Below, piece by piece: positions 8,018 to 15,148 of a DNA stretch of 64,000 nt. This stretch comes from Alphaproteobacteria bacterium. GTDB lineage: Bacteria > Pseudomonadota > Alphaproteobacteria > Rhizobiales > CAJQND01. Made by a program: the position numbers and the translations under genes. The notes beneath the pieces are model-generated. The model searched no databases, was not told the origin of the DNA, and was given only the letters and a program-made list of their open reading frames with translations. Within the stretch, counting starts at the first letter, position 1; every line of letters begins with the position of its first letter. The stretch lies in contig JAAEUE010000233.1 in assembly GCA_024227565.1 (NCBI GenBank), positions 1 through 64,000 on the forward strand, read 5' to 3'.

Positions 8018-8434
8018 ATGGCTGCACAAAAGGGCAAGGACCTCTTGCTCAAGCTTGACGAAACCGGCGCCGGCGCCTTTGAGACCGTTGCCGGCCTGCG
8101 CTCCCACACCTTGGCGTTCAACGCCGAAACCGTGGACGTGACCCATGTTGAAAGCGCCGGCAGATGGCGCGAGCTGCTGCAAGGGGCCGGCGCCAAAAGC
8201 GCCAGCGTCCGCGGCGCCGGCATCTTCAAGGATGCCGCCTCGGACGCTGCTGTCCGCCGCCTGTTCTTCGACGGCAAGATCTGCCCCTGGCGCATCATCA
8301 TCCCGGACTTTGGGGCGGTGGAGGGAGCGCTTCAGATTTCCTCCCTGGAGTTCACCGGCCAGCACAATGGCGAGCTCACCTATGAGTTCGCGCTTGAGAG
8401 CGCCGGTGAACTCAGCTTCGCGGAGGCGGCGTGA
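8018..8434 (+). CDS. Major tail tube protein, TP901-1 family (GTA gp9-like)
   Basis: A 138-residue tail tube protein. It begins AAQKGKDLLLKLDETG and includes VAGLRSHTLAFNAETVDVTH and ESAGRWRELL, the signature of the TP901-1/GTA major tail group, and ends in an ELTYEFALESAGELSF strand. It assembles into hexameric rings that make the tail tube. An AAAGGAG ribosome-binding site lies 6-12 nt upstream. The stop overlaps the next gene (ATGA-type). Confidence 0.92.
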   Translation: MAAQKGKDLLLKLDETGAGAFETVAGLRSHTLAFNAETVDVTHVESAGRWRELLQGAGAKSASVRGAGIFKDAASDAAVRRLFFDGKICPWRIIIPDFGAVEGALQISSLEFTGQHNGELTYEFALESAGELSFAEAA

Positions 8435-8751
8435 TGGTGAACCTGCAGCGCGGCGAAATTGAAGCTGAACTGGGCGGCGAGCGCCTCACCTTGTGCCTGA
8501 CGCTCGGCGCCCTGGCCGAGCTTGAGGCAACCTACGGCGATGAAGACCTTCTGGCCCTGGCCGAACGTTTTGAGGGCGGGCGGATCTCCGCGCTCGACGC
8601 CATCCGCGTCATCGCGGCGGGCCTGCGCGGCGGCGGTCGAGAGGTGTCCGATGCGGAGGTGGGAGCGCTCAGTGCGCCCGGCGGGGCGGCAGGCTATGTG
8701 GAGATCGTCTCGCGCCTGCTGAAGGCAACCTTCGCCCCGCCGCCCGCATGA
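8431..8751 (+). CDS. GTA gp10-type tail chaperone
   Basis: A 106-residue protein matching the gene-transfer-agent gp10 family: NLQRGEIEAELGGERLTLCL, then TLGALAELEATYG and RISALDAIRVIAAGLRGGGR. These proteins act as chaperones in tail assembly before the tape measure. It overlaps both neighbours by 4 nt. Confidence 0.88.
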   Translation: MMVNLQRGEIEAELGGERLTLCLTLGALAELEATYGDEDLLALAERFEGGRISALDAIRVIAAGLRGGGREVSDAEVGALSAPGGAAGYVEIVSRLLKATFAPPPA

Positions 8752-8969
8752 GCGGCGGGGACAAAAGGCAGGCGGGCCTGTTTCCCTGGGCCATTGCCAT
8801 GCAGTTCGGCTTTGGCGTTTTGAAGTTGCCGTCTTACCAGTTCTGGGCCCTGACGCCGCGCGAGCTGGAGGCGGCAATGATTGCCCATTATGGCGGGCGC
8901 CCGGAGGCCCCGCTCGACCGGTTGGCGCTTGGCGCCTTGATGGAAAGGTATCCTGATCATGACGGATAG
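8748..8969 (+). CDS. Phage tail assembly chaperone (TAC, GTA gp10.1-like)
   Basis: A 73-residue protein with FPWAIAMQFGFGVLKL followed by FWALTPRELEAAM, the pattern of the small tail assembly chaperone family found between gp10 and the tape measure in GTA clusters. It overlaps the upstream gene by 4 nt and the downstream gene by 11 nt. Confidence 0.88.
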   Translation: MSGGDKRQAGLFPWAIAMQFGFGVLKLPSYQFWALTPRELEAAMIAHYGGRPEAPLDRLALGALMERYPDHDG

Positions 8970-9546
8970 AATTGACGGGCTCACCGTGAGCATCGGCCTG
9001 GACACCGGGCCGTTCAAGACGGATTTGGCCACCTTGAAGAAAGCCAGCGAAGGCTTCGGCGCTTCGCTCACGGGCGCGTTTTCCCGGGCGGTGTTTGACG
9101 GCAAGAAGCTGTCGGATGTGATGCGCAACCTGGCCCTGTCGCTCTCGCGCCAGGCGCTGGGCGGGGCGTTGAAGCCGCTGGAGCAAGGGCTTGGCAGCTT
9201 GTTTGGCCAGGCGGTGCAGGGGCTGTTTGCCAATGCACATGGCAATGTGTTCTCCGCCGGGCGCTTGGTGCCGTTTGCCCAAGGGGGCGTGGTGGGCGGG
9301 CCCACGACGTTTCCCATGCGGGGCGGCGGGCTTGGGCTGATGGGGGAGGCGGGACCGGAGGCGATCATGCCGCTGGCCCGCGGCGCTGATGGCCGGCTTG
9401 GGGTGCGCAGCGGCGGCGGCGGCGGACGCCCGGTGACGGTGAACGTGAACATCCAGACCCGCGATGCGGAGAGTTTTATGCGCTCACGCTCGCAGGTGGC
9501 GGGGGTTGTGGCGCGGGCGGCTGAGCGGGGCGGGAGGAATTTGTAA
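8959..9546 (+). CDS. Tail tape measure protein, short (GTA gp11-like)
   Basis: A 195-residue tape measure protein. The N-terminal part (SIGLDTGPFKTDLATLKKAS) and the glycine-rich segment with GEAGPEAIMPLARG are typical of lambda-family tape measures; the C-terminus has VTVNVNIQTRD. Its small size is normal for GTAs and implies a short tail. It ends the continuous gene block. Unlike the model GTA order, the next cluster gene is about 3.6 kb away, behind foreign-looking genes. Confidence 0.88.
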   Translation: MTDRIDGLTVSIGLDTGPFKTDLATLKKASEGFGASLTGAFSRAVFDGKKLSDVMRNLALSLSRQALGGALKPLEQGLGSLFGQAVQGLFANAHGNVFSAGRLVPFAQGGVVGGPTTFPMRGGGLGLMGEAGPEAIMPLARGADGRLGVRSGGGGGRPVTVNVNIQTRDAESFMRSRSQVAGVVARAAERGGRNL

Positions 9547-9882
9547 GGGGTTTTGCGGGGTGCCGGTTGCGCGGCGGTGTTGTGCTGAAGGTCTGGTCTT
9601 GAGTGCTAACCGGACCTCATTCAGCGTGGCTCAACACGGTGGAAAATGATCCATTTGCGGTCTTGTGATCCGATCTTGCGTGCAATCATCCATCGCGATG
9701 ACTTGAACACGAACTGACCTGGGCATGTTGGACCTAGAGCAAGCGCCGATCAGACGGTTACGGCTGAGCGGGGATAAGTTGCTCGCCCGTAACGAAAATC
9801 TGGGGCATCTTCCGCTCAGTTTGGGCGGAAGTTGCCCTAGAGCAAGCGCCGATCAGACGGTTACGGCTGAGCGGAAGATGCC
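9547..9882. other. Intergenic after tape measure, largely a type C repeat
   Basis: No gene is seen. The first about 190 bp are unremarkable and the rest (from 9734) is a duplicated type C repeat that runs into the stop codon of the TetR gene on the opposite strand. This is the left border of the cargo block. Confidence 0.65.
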
Positions 9883-9886
9883 CTAG
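9734..9886. repeat. Type C repeat, copy C1 with a second partial copy
   Basis: A full copy (9734-9840) begins CTAGAGCAA and ends GTTGCCCTAG; it includes TTGCTCGCCCG and GAAAATCTGGGGCATC. A second, shortened copy (9837-9886) follows directly, sharing the CTAG junction. Hairpins are CAGACG...CGGCTG (one mismatch) and CTTCCGC...GCGGAAG. GAGCAA and TTGCTC form an outer inverted repeat. Confidence 0.85.
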
Positions 9887-10455
9887 ATGGCACGATAGCT
9901 GTCTATGAGCTGGGAGCTGACTGCGGTTATGTGGTCCATCGAACGTTTCGACTTTGCAATCATCAGCGCGCCTTGCAAGCTGGAAGCAATCAACTTCGCG
10001 TGCCGGCCCGCATCACCTTTGAACGCCAGTTCGCCGTCACTCCTGCCCTTCAGCAATACGCGCTTGATCCAATGCTCGTGCCCATCAAAATAACCGTTGA
10101 TGGCGTCTTGCATGGATTGGCTGAGCGTTTCGTGTTCAGCCGCAAGCATGCCGCACAGACACATCTTGTTTTCTTGAAGTGAGCCTTCATGGAGCCGGGC
10201 ATACTCCCTCAGCTTTATCAGACAGCTGGAGTGTTGCTCATCAACCTGTTGCAGCGCACCGCTGAACATATCCGTAAAACGCTCTACCAGCTTGAGCCCC
10301 AGATCAGACTTGGTTGGAAAGTGATGATGCAGGCTAGCTTTGGAAACACCAATCTCAGAGGCGATGTCGGAGTAACTGAATGCATTGTAACCGCGAGAAC
10401 GAACAATGGCTTCCGCGATGTCCAAGATTTGAGTCTGCTTTGAGTTTGTAACCAT
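9883..10455 (-). CDS. TetR/AcrR family transcriptional regulator
   Basis: A 190-residue repressor-type protein. The N-terminal helix-turn-helix is SDIASEIGVSKASLHHHFPT with the family's following KSDLGLKLVERF. The C-terminal ligand/dimer domain (about 60-190) contains CLCGMLAAEHETLSQ, similar to TetR proteins of the LmrA/YxaF type. The stop codon lies inside the type C repeat. It sits on the opposite strand to the GTA genes within the cargo block. An AT-rich region with a 16-bp palindrome lies about 170 bp upstream of its start and could contain its operator. The ligand is unknown. Confidence 0.9.
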   Translation of the reverse strand: MVTNSKQTQILDIAEAIVRSRGYNAFSYSDIASEIGVSKASLHHHFPTKSDLGLKLVERFTDMFSGALQQVDEQHSSCLIKLREYARLHEGSLQENKMCLCGMLAAEHETLSQSMQDAINGYFDGHEHWIKRVLLKGRSDGELAFKGDAGRHAKLIASSLQGALMIAKSKRSMDHITAVSSQLIDSYRAI

Positions 10456-10690
10456 TGTCGAATTTGATGCTTACTTGGATGAATTCACCTTATAGGTGGC
10501 ATATACTTATTAGTGTTCGGAGTAAAATCGAAATGACGAGAGCGTTACCATCTAGTTGATAATGTCAAATGCTTCAACCTCTTAGAGGGCGAAGTATATA
10601 TGTAATCCTTTGAAAACACGTATTAATTGACGTTAACGTCAACTAGATTGGTTGATCGTAATTGACACCTTATCTACTAGTAAATAATGT
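10456..10690. other. AT-rich regulatory gap between TetR gene and small ORF
   Basis: This 235-bp stretch is clearly richer in A+T than its surroundings, as expected for recently acquired DNA. It contains a 16-bp palindrome and several promoter-like A/T-rich hexamers, and separates divergently transcribed genes. Confidence 0.6.
10627..10642. promoter_or_regulatory. 16-bp perfect palindrome, candidate operator
   Basis: TTGACGTTAACGTCAA is a perfect inverted repeat in the divergent gap between the TetR gene and the next ORF. Size and symmetry suit a TetR dimer, but the distance to the TetR start is about 170 bp and binding is only inferred. Confidence 0.4.
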
Positions 10691-10975
10691 GTGAGTGCGG
10701 ATGGGGGAGTTAAGCGGGCTGGCAAATTGGGGACTTATGGGCCAGCTCGTTTTACGAGAGAGGAACCAGGTATCGTGTCGAATTCAAACGAGGACACGGG
10801 CTCACAGGGTAGTTCAAGCAAAAGAATAGAGCAAATTGAAGACATACTGCTGCGCGTCCAGCTCGCAAAAAGTGATACACAGGAGCTCCAACTCAGGTTC
10901 GAAACTTACCTCCTGTCGATGGCAACGATCGCACTGAAGGAGCGTCTTCAAAAATGCCGCCCGTCCGACCCGTAG
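10691..10975 (+). CDS. Small hypothetical protein in cargo block
   Basis: Open frame of 94 codons from a GTG. A more likely start is the GTG at 10775 (66 residues), which has GAGAGGAA upstream. The C-terminal half is a predicted helix: RIEQIEDILLRVQLAKSD, then LQLRFETYLLSMATIALKER. It resembles short coiled-coil regulators of unknown function. Nothing in it identifies a function. It is divergent from TetR. Confidence 0.45.
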   Translation: MSADGGVKRAGKLGTYGPARFTREEPGIVSNSNEDTGSQGSSSKRIEQIEDILLRVQLAKSDTQELQLRFETYLLSMATIALKERLQKCRPSDP

Positions 10976-11148
10976 CGCTGCATGAACCATCATTTGGCTT
11001 CGAGTATATCTCCGTATGCGGATCTTATCGTTCGTGCGGTTGACCGAAGCAATGACCGTCGCGTAGAGTCTTTTCGTGGGGAGTTATAGACGAGCAGAAT
11101 TTATGGGTACCGTTTTGGGCGCGGTATCAGCTCGTGCGAGTGGGGACT

Positions 11149-11565
11149 ATGGCAGACAAAGCGCCAGATTGGGCGTCGCCAGAGCTATTCCGGCTGTCGG
11201 AACAGGATTTTGAAGAGGCCGAGTTCAGCAAACTGCTGTTGCTTGTCGTGCGCAGGCTTGATGCTGCATTCCCAAGCCTCATCGATCTCACAACATGCAT
11301 TCGGATCATTGAGCACATTGAAGAGTTCTCACAGCTTTGGGGCTGGCTGAAAGACCAGGGCATTGTTTGCGGTCATGTATCAAACGGTGCTCTTACGCTG
11401 TCAGGTAAGCGCGCGTTCAAAGCAGCGCTTGAATTGTCACCGGCCATGGGATCGCGTTTTATGCACTCACACGACGGCCTTGAGGGCGAGGAGGCGTCAA
11501 AGATGCTGCAAGTGATCCTACGGTACCATTTCGAGAATTTTGGCAATCCAGCCGCGTCCGATTAA
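11149..11565 (+). CDS. Hypothetical protein in cargo block
   Basis: A 138-residue protein starting at ATG 11149 (an upstream start at 11134 is possible). It is acidic and mostly helical, with FEEAEFSKLLLLVVRRLD and IRIIEHIEEFSQLWGWLKDQ. The latter, followed by GIVCGHVSNGALTLSGKRAF, resembles a winged-helix-like layout ending in a short beta-hairpin, but this is a weak impression. Family not recognised. Its neighbours are the small ORF and, convergently, the Cds1-like gene. Confidence 0.6.
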   Translation: MADKAPDWASPELFRLSEQDFEEAEFSKLLLLVVRRLDAAFPSLIDLTTCIRIIEHIEEFSQLWGWLKDQGIVCGHVSNGALTLSGKRAFKAALELSPAMGSRFMHSHDGLEGEEASKMLQVILRYHFENFGNPAASD

Positions 11566-11626
11566 TAAGATCAAGCGACGGGCTGCCGAAGAGTGGATTG
11601 CGGTTCTTAGGCCAGTTTCGCCCGGG

Positions 11627-12712
11627 CTAAAGCCAGCGATCCAGTACGTCCAAATGCTCTTGAACATCACCAACGGCAGTGCTTACCCATTCAGGGTTAT
11701 AGTATGTCTCCAGATACCGTTCGCCGCTGTCGCACATCAAGGTTACGATTGATCCACTCTGGCTCTTATTTATCATGTCCTCTGCGATGTGCAATGCGCC
11801 CCAAAGATTCGTCCCCGTGGAGGCACCTGCTTTGCGGCCGATGAGTTTGTTCAGCCAATGGATCGCGGCAATGCTCGCGGCGTCCGGCACCTTTATCATG
11901 TCATCGATCACGTCGGGCTGAAATGATTTCTCAACCCTTGGCCTTCCGATGCCTTCAATCCGGCTGGAGCAATCGGCCGTCAGGGTACGATCCTTCTGAA
12001 CAAAACTATCGTAAAAAACCGAGTTTTCGGGATCTACGACGGTTAATCGCGTGTCGTACCCCTTGTAACGGATATAGCGTCCGAGGGTTGCAGAGGTGCC
12101 ACCTGTCCCTGCACTCATGACAAGCGCATGCGGAACCGGGTGAGGCTCTTGTTGCATCTGCAAGAATACGCTTTCAGCAATGTTGTTGTTTCCACGCCAG
12201 TCCGTTGCACGCTCGGCATACTTGAACTGATCCATGAAATAGCCGCCAGTTTCTTGTGCCAAACCAGTTGCCGTGTCGTGCATTTGAATAGCGCTTTCCA
12301 CAAAATGACATTGCCCACCATAGAGTGCGATTTCGTCAATCTTGCTTTGGGCCGTACTGCGCGGCATGACTGCAACAAATGGCAGGCCCAGCATCTTAGC
12401 GAAATACGCTTCCGAAACGGCTGTGCTGCCGGACGACGCCTCAATCACAGTCGTCGCTTCGTCAAGCTTGCCGTTGCACAAGGCGTAGAGGAACAATGAC
12501 CGGGCCAAGCGATGCTTCAGGCTTCCGGTCGGATGGGTGCTCTCGTCTTTGAGATAGAGGTCGACGTTCTTAAGACGAGGGATTGCCAGCTTGAACAAGT
12601 GCGTATCTGCGGAACGTTGATAGTCCGCTTCGATTTTCCGTACCGCCTCGGCCACCCACCTTCGCATGCCAAATACTCGTTTCTCTTCATCGATGGGCGG
12701 CAGCCATAACAT
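11627..12712 (-). CDS. PLP-dependent cysteine synthase family protein, Cds1-like cysteine desulfhydrase
   Basis: A 361-residue fold-type II PLP enzyme. [17 protein letters not shown] carries the Schiff-base lysine, and [19 protein letters not shown] is the glycine-rich phosphate-binding loop. [20 protein letters not shown] matches the substrate-binding region. The sequence is closest in character to the Cds1 group, whose studied member degrades L-cysteine to H2S, pyruvate and ammonia. The reaction here is inferred. It lies inside the GTA gene order, convergent with the hypothetical gene, and is not a phage structural gene, so it looks like cargo. Confidence 0.85.
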   Translation of the reverse strand: MLWLPPIDEEKRVFGMRRWVAEAVRKIEADYQRSADTHLFKLAIPRLKNVDLYLKDESTHPTGSLKHRLARSLFLYALCNGKLDEATTVIEASSGSTAVSEAYFAKMLGLPFVAVMPRSTAQSKIDEIALYGGQCHFVESAIQMHDTATGLAQETGGYFMDQFKYAERATDWRGNNNIAESVFLQMQQEPHPVPHALVMSAGTGGTSATLGRYIRYKGYDTRLTVVDPENSVFYDSFVQKDRTLTADCSSRIEGIGRPRVEKSFQPDVIDDMIKVPDAASIAAIHWLNKLIGRKAGASTGTNLWGALHIAEDMINKSQSGSIVTLMCDSGERYLETYYNPEWVSTAVGDVQEHLDVLDRWL

Positions 12713-12860
12713 TCACAAAGGGATGCTGTCTATCGGACCGCAGTCTCATCGGAATCAAGAAATAGGGCTTTCTGCAATTCTTGGGGATCGTCGAGACCGG
12801 GTCCGTTTCAAGTTTCGTACGGCGCGTTCGGCCCGGTTCTCGGACCGGCACCCCTGCCGC

Positions 12861-12960
12861 CAACCCGTGCCCTTGCCGCCCACCCGCGCCCCTGCCGCCG
12901 ACCCGCGCCCTTGCCGCCGACCCGCGCCCTTGCCGCCCACCCGCGCCCCTGCCGCCCACC
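12861..12960 (+). repeat. 19-bp tandem repeat left of A5
   Basis: Unit ACCCGCGCCCTTGCCGCCC (with C/T and C/G variants) occurs about five times and runs straight into the left arm of the type A repeat, which begins ACCCGCATCCCTGCG. It is an expansion of the repeat's outer end. Confidence 0.88.
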
Positions 12961-13046
12961 CGCATCCCTGCGAAAGCAGGGGCCCATAGCTTTGAGCGTG
13001 TTGAATGCTCTGAAGTGTGGATCCCTGCTTTCGCAGGGATGCGGGT
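12961..13046 (+). repeat. Type A double-hairpin repeat, copy A5
   Basis: The left arm is ATCCCTGCGAAAGCAGGGG, one step away from the perfect stem (AT in place of CC). The right arm is the usual TTTC-loop hairpin. Same orientation as the other type A copies. It marks the right border of the cargo block. Confidence 0.88.
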
Positions 13047-13124
13047 GGGGGGGAGAGAGGTGAAGGATGCGGGTGGGCGGGGAGAGGTGAGGGATGCGGG
13101 TGGGGGGAGAGAGGTGAGGGATGC
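13046..13124 (+). repeat. About 27-bp tandem repeat right of A5
   Basis: Three imperfect units of GATGCGGGTGGG followed by GGAGAGAGGTGAGG. As at the other loci, the unit contains the GATGCGGG end of the type A repeat. Confidence 0.85.
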
Positions 13125-13179
13125 GGAGAGGAAGCGCAGAACCACCGTTCACAAACCCAATAAAAGGAACCCCAACCCC

Positions 13180-13818
13180 ATGACCATTCACGACGTGCGT
13201 TTCCCAACCACCATCTCCCGCGGTGCCACCGGCGGGCCTGAGCGGCAAACTGAAATCGTTGTGCTCGGCTCCGGCCACGAAGAGCGCAACAGCCGCTGGG
13301 CTCATTCGCGCCGGCGCTACAATGCCGGTCTCGGCCTGCGCACCCTGGAGCAGATCCACCAGGCGATCAGCTTCTTTGAAGCCTGCCGCGGTCAACTGCA
13401 CGGTTTTCGCTGGAAGGACCCCACAGACTACAAATCCTGCAGCCCCCAAAAAACCCCAAGCCCCACCGATCAGTTCATCGCCGACACCAACGGCATCAAG
13501 GGCGAGTACCAGCTGCGCAAGACCTACCTGTCAGGCGGCGAGGCCTACATCCGCCCCATCACAAAGCCGGTGGCGGGAACCGTGCGCGTTGCCCTGAACG
13601 GCACCGAGCTGGAAGAAGGCACCGCCTTCACCGTTCAGCCGCTCACCGGTGTTGTGCGCTTCGCGCCCGGTCATGTGCCCGGCGCCGGGCAAGAACTCAC
13701 CGCCGGCTTTGAGTTCGATGTGCCCGTGCGCTTTGACACCGCCGCCCTGGAGATCAATCTGGCAGCCTTTGAGGCTGGCGAAATTCCCGACATTCCAATT
13801 GTGGAGATCAGAGCATGA
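13180..13818 (+). CDS. DUF2460 distal tail protein (GTA gp12-like)
   Basis: A 212-residue baseplate protein of the DUF2460 family, found as gp12 in GTAs and comparable to phage distal tail proteins. Family motifs are FPTTISRGATGGPERQTEIV, RYNAGLGLRTLEQIHQAISF, FRWKDPTDYKS and FDVPVRFDT. The start at 13180 (MTIHDVRFP) is chosen from the AAAAGGA leader and the family N-terminus. It resumes the GTA gene order after the cargo block and overlaps the next gene by 4 nt. Confidence 0.93.
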   Translation: MTIHDVRFPTTISRGATGGPERQTEIVVLGSGHEERNSRWAHSRRRYNAGLGLRTLEQIHQAISFFEACRGQLHGFRWKDPTDYKSCSPQKTPSPTDQFIADTNGIKGEYQLRKTYLSGGEAYIRPITKPVAGTVRVALNGTELEEGTAFTVQPLTGVVRFAPGHVPGAGQELTAGFEFDVPVRFDTAALEINLAAFEAGEIPDIPIVEIRA

Positions 13819-14708
13819 AAACCTTGAGCCCCGGGCTTCAGGCCCATCTTGATGCCGGCGTAACCACCTTGTGCTGGTGCTGGAAGCTGACCGACAATGC
13901 GGGCCGCGTTCTGGGTTTCACCGACCATGACGAACGGCTGGCCTTCGACGGCGTCGCTTACGAGGCCGCCAGCGGCTTTGCCGCCTCGCAGATGGAGGCA
14001 AGCCTTGGCCTGGCGGTCGACAATCTGGATGTGGCCGGGGCGCTCTCCTCAACCGCGCTCAATGAAGACGATCTTGGTGCCGGCCTGTTCGACAATGCCG
14101 CTGTGGAGATTGCCCGGGTGAACTGGGCCAACCCGGCACACAGGGTTGTGATGCGCAGCGGCAACCTGGGCGAGGTGAGCCGTTCGCGTTCAGGCTTCAG
14201 CGCAGAGGTGCGGGGGCTCGCCCACAAGCTCAACCAGCCCGCCGGGCGCCTGTTTCAGTATGGCTGCGATGCGGATGTGGGCGATGCCCGGTGCGGCGTG
14301 GACCTGGCAAGCCCGGCCTTCTCGGCTCAAGGTGTGGTGGGCGCGGTGGAGGACAAACGCCGCTTTGCGGTCTCTGGGCTTGGAGCGTTTGCCGAAGGCT
14401 GGTTTGCCCGCGGGCGCCTGACTTGGCAGACCGGGGTCAATAGCACCTTCTCCATGGAGGTGAAGGTGCACCGGGCGGGGGCGGACGGTGTGGTGCTGGA
14501 GCTCTGGCGGCCCATGTCGCGCAAGATCGCCGAAGGCGACCGTTTCACCATCACCGCAGGCTGCGACAAGCAGTTTTCCACCTGCCGGGCAAAATTTGCC
14601 AATCCCCTCAACTTCCGCGGCTTTCCCCACATGCCCGGCAATGATTTTGCAGTGTCTTATCCCAACAGCGACGATGGGGTGAACGACGGCGGGAGCCTGG
14701 CCCCATGA
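13815..14708 (+). CDS. DUF2163 baseplate hub protein (GTA gp13-like)
   Basis: A 297-residue hub protein that caps the tail. The N-terminus has TLCWCWKLTDNAGRVLGFTDHDE. The C-terminal half contains QYGCDADVGDARCGVDLA and AGCDKQFSTCRAKFANPLNF; the four spaced cysteines match the Fe-S-binding arrangement described for lambda gpL and GTA hub proteins. It ends FRGFPHMPG, typical of the family. It overlaps both neighbours by 4 nt. Confidence 0.93.
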   Translation: MKTLSPGLQAHLDAGVTTLCWCWKLTDNAGRVLGFTDHDERLAFDGVAYEAASGFAASQMEASLGLAVDNLDVAGALSSTALNEDDLGAGLFDNAAVEIARVNWANPAHRVVMRSGNLGEVSRSRSGFSAEVRGLAHKLNQPAGRLFQYGCDADVGDARCGVDLASPAFSAQGVVGAVEDKRRFAVSGLGAFAEGWFARGRLTWQTGVNSTFSMEVKVHRAGADGVVLELWRPMSRKIAEGDRFTITAGCDKQFSTCRAKFANPLNFRGFPHMPGNDFAVSYPNSDDGVNDGGSLAP

Positions 14709-15148
14709 GCCGCACCGCCACGCGAGCCGCCGTGGTCGCCGAGGCCAGGGCCTGGATCGGCACGCCCTATCGCCATCAAGCCAGCTTGAAGGGGGTGGGG
14801 GCCGATTGCCTGGGGCTGGTGCGCGGCGTATGGCGCACGCTCCATGGCGCCGAGCCCGAAGCGGCCGGGCCCTACAGCGCCGACTGGGCGGAGATCGGCG
14901 CCGGCGAGCGCCTGGCCAATGCCGCGCGGCGCCATCTGGTGCCCGTGGCTTTGCGGGACATCAGGTCCGGCGACGTTTTGCTGTTTCGCTGGCGGTCCCA
15001 TCTGCCCGCCAAGCATGCCGCCATCCTGAGCGGCCCCACAAAGATGATCCACGCCCATGACGGCACGCGGGTTTGCGAAGTGCATTTCACCGCCTGGTGG
15101 CAGCGCCGCCTGGCCTACGCCTTCCGATTTCCAGAGGAGCAAAACTGA
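14705..15148 (+). CDS. NlpC/P60 peptidase (GTA gp14-like)
   Basis: A 147-residue cell-wall peptidase of the tail tip. Cys35 in VGADCLGL is the likely nucleophile and the His in KHAAILSGP the likely base. The start WIGTPYRHQASLKG is typical of the phage/GTA NlpC/P60 group. It helps the tail penetrate peptidoglycan. The stop (TGA) overlaps the following ATG by one base. Confidence 0.93.
   Translation: MSRTATRAAVVAEARAWIGTPYRHQASLKGVGADCLGLVRGVWRTLHGAEPEAAGPYSADWAEIGAGERLANAARRHLVPVALRDIRSGDVLLFRWRSHLPAKHAAILSGPTKMIHAHDGTRVCEVHFTAWWQRRLAYAFRFPEEQN

Larger units (their letters stand above)
12713..13179. other. Intergenic: tandem arrays around a type A repeat
   Basis: No gene is supported. The stretch contains about five 19-bp pyrimidine-rich tandem units (about 12860-12960), a type A repeat (12961-13046), about three 27-bp purine-rich units (13046-13124) and a C/A-rich leader with an AAAAGGA ribosome-binding site for the DUF2460 gene. 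Long frames running through it are repeat translations. Confidence 0.75.

Noticed and set aside
10623..10637. TTAA-N6-TTAAC, resembling a CtrA box
   Set aside because: The CtrA consensus needs N7 spacing, and the site is not in front of a GTA promoter; it is part of the 16-bp palindrome.
12781..13179. N-terminal extension of the DUF2460 gene
   Set aside because: The extra 133 codons are tandem repeats and a type A element; the family start and ribosome-binding site lie at 13180.
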